From contig SLDM01000508.1 of NCBI GenBank assembly GCA_007125255.1, positions 1 through 6,922 on the forward strand: a stretch of DNA of 6,922 nt. Reading direction: 5' to 3'. A program made the position numbers and the translations under genes. A model generated the notes under the pieces. That model had not been told where the DNA came from. It saw only the letters and a program-made list of their open reading frames with translations, and did no database searches. This document shows positions 5,489 through 6,922 of the stretch, piece after piece; within the stretch, counting starts at the first letter, position 1; each line of letters opens with the position of its first letter. This stretch comes from Phycisphaerales bacterium (lineage in GTDB: Bacteria; Planctomycetota; Phycisphaerae; Phycisphaerales; SM1A02).

Positions 5489-6313
5489 ATGGAAACCTTT
5501 GTCGCTGAAAATCTGAGTGTGTACGGCCCCTATGCGGTCTTCTTCCTGCTGATGCTGTCGGGTTTGGGGCTCCCCGTCGGAGAAGACCTGGTGATCATTC
5601 CCGCGGGCATGCTGGTCGGTAACGGCGAGTTGCCGTTCTGGCCGACCCTGATCGCGGCGTATCTCGGCGTCGTGTGTTCGGACTGCCTGTGGTTCACGAT
5701 CTGCCACCGCTACGGTTCGCACCTGCTGCATTTTCGCTGGTTCAAGCGCATCATTCATCCCCGACGATTGCTCGAAGCGAAGCATCAGGTCGAACAGCGC
5801 GGCGTCTGGGTGATCGTCATGGCGCGGTTCATTCCCGCCAGCCGAACCCCGACCATCACGATCGCCGGCATGCTGCATCTACCGTTCTGGCAGTTTTTCC
5901 TGGCGACGGCGAGTTGCGTCACGGTCAGCGCCTCCCTGCAACTCGGCCTGGGCTACCTGGTCGTGATCTCCATGGGCGAACGCAACCTGGTCGACCTGGT
6001 GCTTTACATCGTCGGGGGCATCGTGTTCATCGTGGCGGCGGTCGTGGTCTGGCGCTGGTGGCGGTCCCATCGCGCGAGCAGAGACCACCGGATGCCGCGG
6101 GCCAAGGCGGCGTGGCTGAAGCGGTTTCGCGTTCCGCGCCTGATCCGGGAACGACTCGGCTCGCCACCCGGATCCGCCACCGTCGATCCATCCGCCTCAC
6201 CCGACCGCCCGGCGGGCCCGCGCTCCGGAGACGATTCGAAATCAGGGCCGAAATCAGGGCCGAAATCAGGGCCGGACTCAGGGCCGGAACGGGATGCGCG
6301 GTCCCAACGATGA
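5489..6313 (+). CDS. DedA/VTT-family inner-membrane protein
   Basis: A polytopic membrane protein of 274 residues. DedA-family proteins are linked to membrane homeostasis, and several act as flippases or transporters of polyprenyl or other phospholipids; the lipid for this one cannot be told. The first block reads SGLGLPVGED (24-33), matching the family's E/S-G-x-x-x-P-x-PGE region with E32-D33. The second signature is ARFIPASRTP (112-121), the F/R-x-x-P-x-x-R re-entrant loop, followed by TITIAGMLHLPFWQF. Hydrophobic stretches lie at about 14-44, 50-72, 107-118, 131-163 and 169-189. After residue 190 comes a basic, then Pro/Ser/Gly-rich tail of about 85 residues, unusually long for the family, containing three KSGP units and one DSGP (251-266). 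METFVAENL fits the usual family N-terminus, so ATG 5489 is preferred; ATG 5462 would add nine residues. Neither has a Shine-Dalgarno sequence. pyrE follows 66 bases later. Confidence 0.93.
   Translation: METFVAENLSVYGPYAVFFLLMLSGLGLPVGEDLVIIPAGMLVGNGELPFWPTLIAAYLGVVCSDCLWFTICHRYGSHLLHFRWFKRIIHPRRLLEAKHQVEQRGVWVIVMARFIPASRTPTITIAGMLHLPFWQFFLATASCVTVSASLQLGLGYLVVISMGERNLVDLVLYIVGGIVFIVAAVVVWRWWRSHRASRDHRMPRAKAAWLKRFRVPRLIRERLGSPPGSATVDPSASPDRPAGPRSGDDSKSGPKSGPKSGPDSGPERDARSQR
6238..6285 (+). repeat. 12-base tandem repeat inside dedA, four units
   Basis: Three identical copies of GAAATCAGGGCC (6238-6249, 6250-6261, 6262-6273) are followed by a diverged fourth, GGACTCAGGGCC (6274-6285). In the dedA frame the codons AAA-TCA-GGG-CCG repeat as KSGP, then DSGP. 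Because the unit is four codons, copy-number change would keep the frame and only lengthen or shorten the cytoplasmic tail. AAA and TCA are less GC-rich than the surrounding codon use, consistent with recent expansion by slippage. Confidence 0.9.
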
Positions 6314-6379
6314 CGCCGGTGATCGATATACTCTCCCGAGCGACGAAACTCCTCATAAAGCCCCGTTGAGAAGCTCCCG
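6314..6379 (+). promoter_or_regulatory. dedA-pyrE intergenic region with possible -10 box
   Basis: These 66 bases contain TATACT at 6327-6332, a five-of-six match to the -10 consensus, about 47 bases before the pyrE ATG. No credible -35 is found at 16-18 bases upstream. No terminator hairpin follows dedA, so pyrE could be reached by read-through as well as from its own promoter. GAGAAG at 6368-6373 is a poor ribosome site six bases before the ATG. Confidence 0.3.
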
Positions 6380-6922
6380 ATGTCCGCCCCGACGACCGCC
6401 TCCATCCCGAACGCCCGGTATCCGGAACTGGCGCACTTTCTGAACGAACATGCGATCATCCGCGGCGCCTTCACGCTGGTCAGCGGCCGGAAGAGTTCGT
6501 ACTACTGCGATGGCAAGCAGGTGAGTTTTTCCGGTGCCGGTCTTTCCCTTTTGACCAGTGCGCTCCTGCATGAGATCCAAGACGTAGAGGCCGATGCCAT
6601 CGGCGGGATGGACATGGGCGCCACGCCGATCGTGGCGGCGGTGTCGCTGCGCGCCCACCAGCTCGGCCGCGCGTTGCCGGCGTTCGTCGTGCGCAAGGAT
6701 GTCAAGGGCCACGGCACCCGCAAGGAGATCGAAGGCCTCTGCCCGTCCGGACCGGCCAAGCTCATCATCGTCGATGACGTCATCACCTCGGGCGGATCGA
6801 CGATCAAGGCGATCGAAGCCGTCCGGCGGCACGGCCACGAGATTGCCCTGGTCCTGAGCGTGCTCGACCGGGAGTCCGGGGGTCGCGAAGCGCTGGAAGC
6901 CATCGGCGTTCGGTACCGGCCG
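6380..6922 (+). CDS. pyrE: Orotate phosphoribosyltransferase, 3' end beyond window
   Basis: Catalyses orotate plus PRPP to orotidine 5'-monophosphate and pyrophosphate, the fifth step of UMP synthesis, in the cytoplasm, normally as a dimer. The 181 codons visible stay open to the last base, so the C-terminus is cut by the window edge; the usual length is about 180-220, so little is missing. Hallmarks: SGRKSSYYCDGK (35-46), the substrate-binding segment with its usual lysine; IGGMDMGATPIVAAV (74-88); RKDVKGHGTRKEIEG (105-119), the flexible catalytic loop with K106, K109 and H111; and the PRPP-binding motif LIIVDDVITSGGST (128-141) with the paired aspartates D132-D133. The ATG at 6380 gives a normal N-terminus (ELAHFLNEHAIIRGAFTL before the binding segment); the ribosome site is weak. 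The gene is complete in all key residues seen. Its upstream neighbour on the same strand is dedA, with no obvious functional link. Confidence 0.97.
   Translation, partial: MSAPTTASIPNARYPELAHFLNEHAIIRGAFTLVSGRKSSYYCDGKQVSFSGAGLSLLTSALLHEIQDVEADAIGGMDMGATPIVAAVSLRAHQLGRALPAFVVRKDVKGHGTRKEIEGLCPSGPAKLIIVDDVITSGGSTIKAIEAVRRHGHEIALVLSVLDRESGGREALEAIGVRYRP

Noticed and set aside
6004..6474. Minus-strand frame with FGPD repeats
   Set aside because: The repeats are the reverse reading of the 12-base tandem array in dedA; the frame overlaps both dedA and pyrE.
6353..6903. Minus-strand frames opposite pyrE
   Set aside because: The plus strand encodes unmistakable OPRT motifs over the same bases.

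Overview
The window is GC-rich and tightly packed, with long spurious open frames opposite the real genes, as expected at this base composition. It carries six protein genes and no recognisable RNA gene, transposase, integrase or CRISPR array. A free-living bacterium of the Planctomycetota, possibly Phycisphaerae-like, is the best guess. The main pointer is a secreted beta-propeller protein that ends in a pair of dockerin type I repeats finishing in D-N-W-G, an architecture I associate with that phylum. Start sites with little or no Shine-Dalgarno sequence fit this but do not prove it.

Layout. Bases 1-162 are non-coding and hold a purine/pyrimidine-biased, roughly 9-base periodic stretch that looks like a dispersed intergenic repeat. 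On the minus strand a glycerate 2-kinase gene (2767 to 1592) is followed after 73 bases by a GAF plus SpoIIE-type PP2C serine phosphatase gene (1518 to 163), probably one transcription unit. A HAD-IIB sugar-phosphatase-like gene (2832-3683, plus) is divergent from the kinase across a 64-base region that contains a perfect 12-base palindrome. It converges on the dockerin-propeller gene (5110 to 3710, minus), with a strong GC hairpin at the junction. A 378-base region without a gene separates the propeller gene from a DedA/VTT membrane protein gene (5489-6313, plus). That gene has a 12-base tandem repeat in its charged tail. Next, 66 bases downstream, comes pyrE (6380 to beyond the window end).

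How the genes may work together. Glycerate kinase makes 2-phosphoglycerate from glycerate. A HAD-IIB phosphatase next to it could belong to the same small-acid circuit (phosphoglycolate salvage, or a glycerate-based compatible solute), but its substrate cannot be read from the sequence. The GAF domain of the phosphatase carries a complete N-K-x(n)-F-x3-D-E motif, the signature of cyclic-nucleotide-binding GAF domains, so this regulator may answer to cAMP or cGMP. Its anti-sigma or STAS partner is not in the window. The propeller protein, DedA and OPRT look like independent envelope and housekeeping functions.

I found no convincing new multi-gene system. The points most worth a second look are the NKFDE-type GAF on a PP2C phosphatase, the HAD gene whose last codons run through a terminator-like hairpin (one C removed would restore a stop just before it), the seven-repeat dockerin propeller, the repeat at the left edge, and the tandem repeat in DedA.
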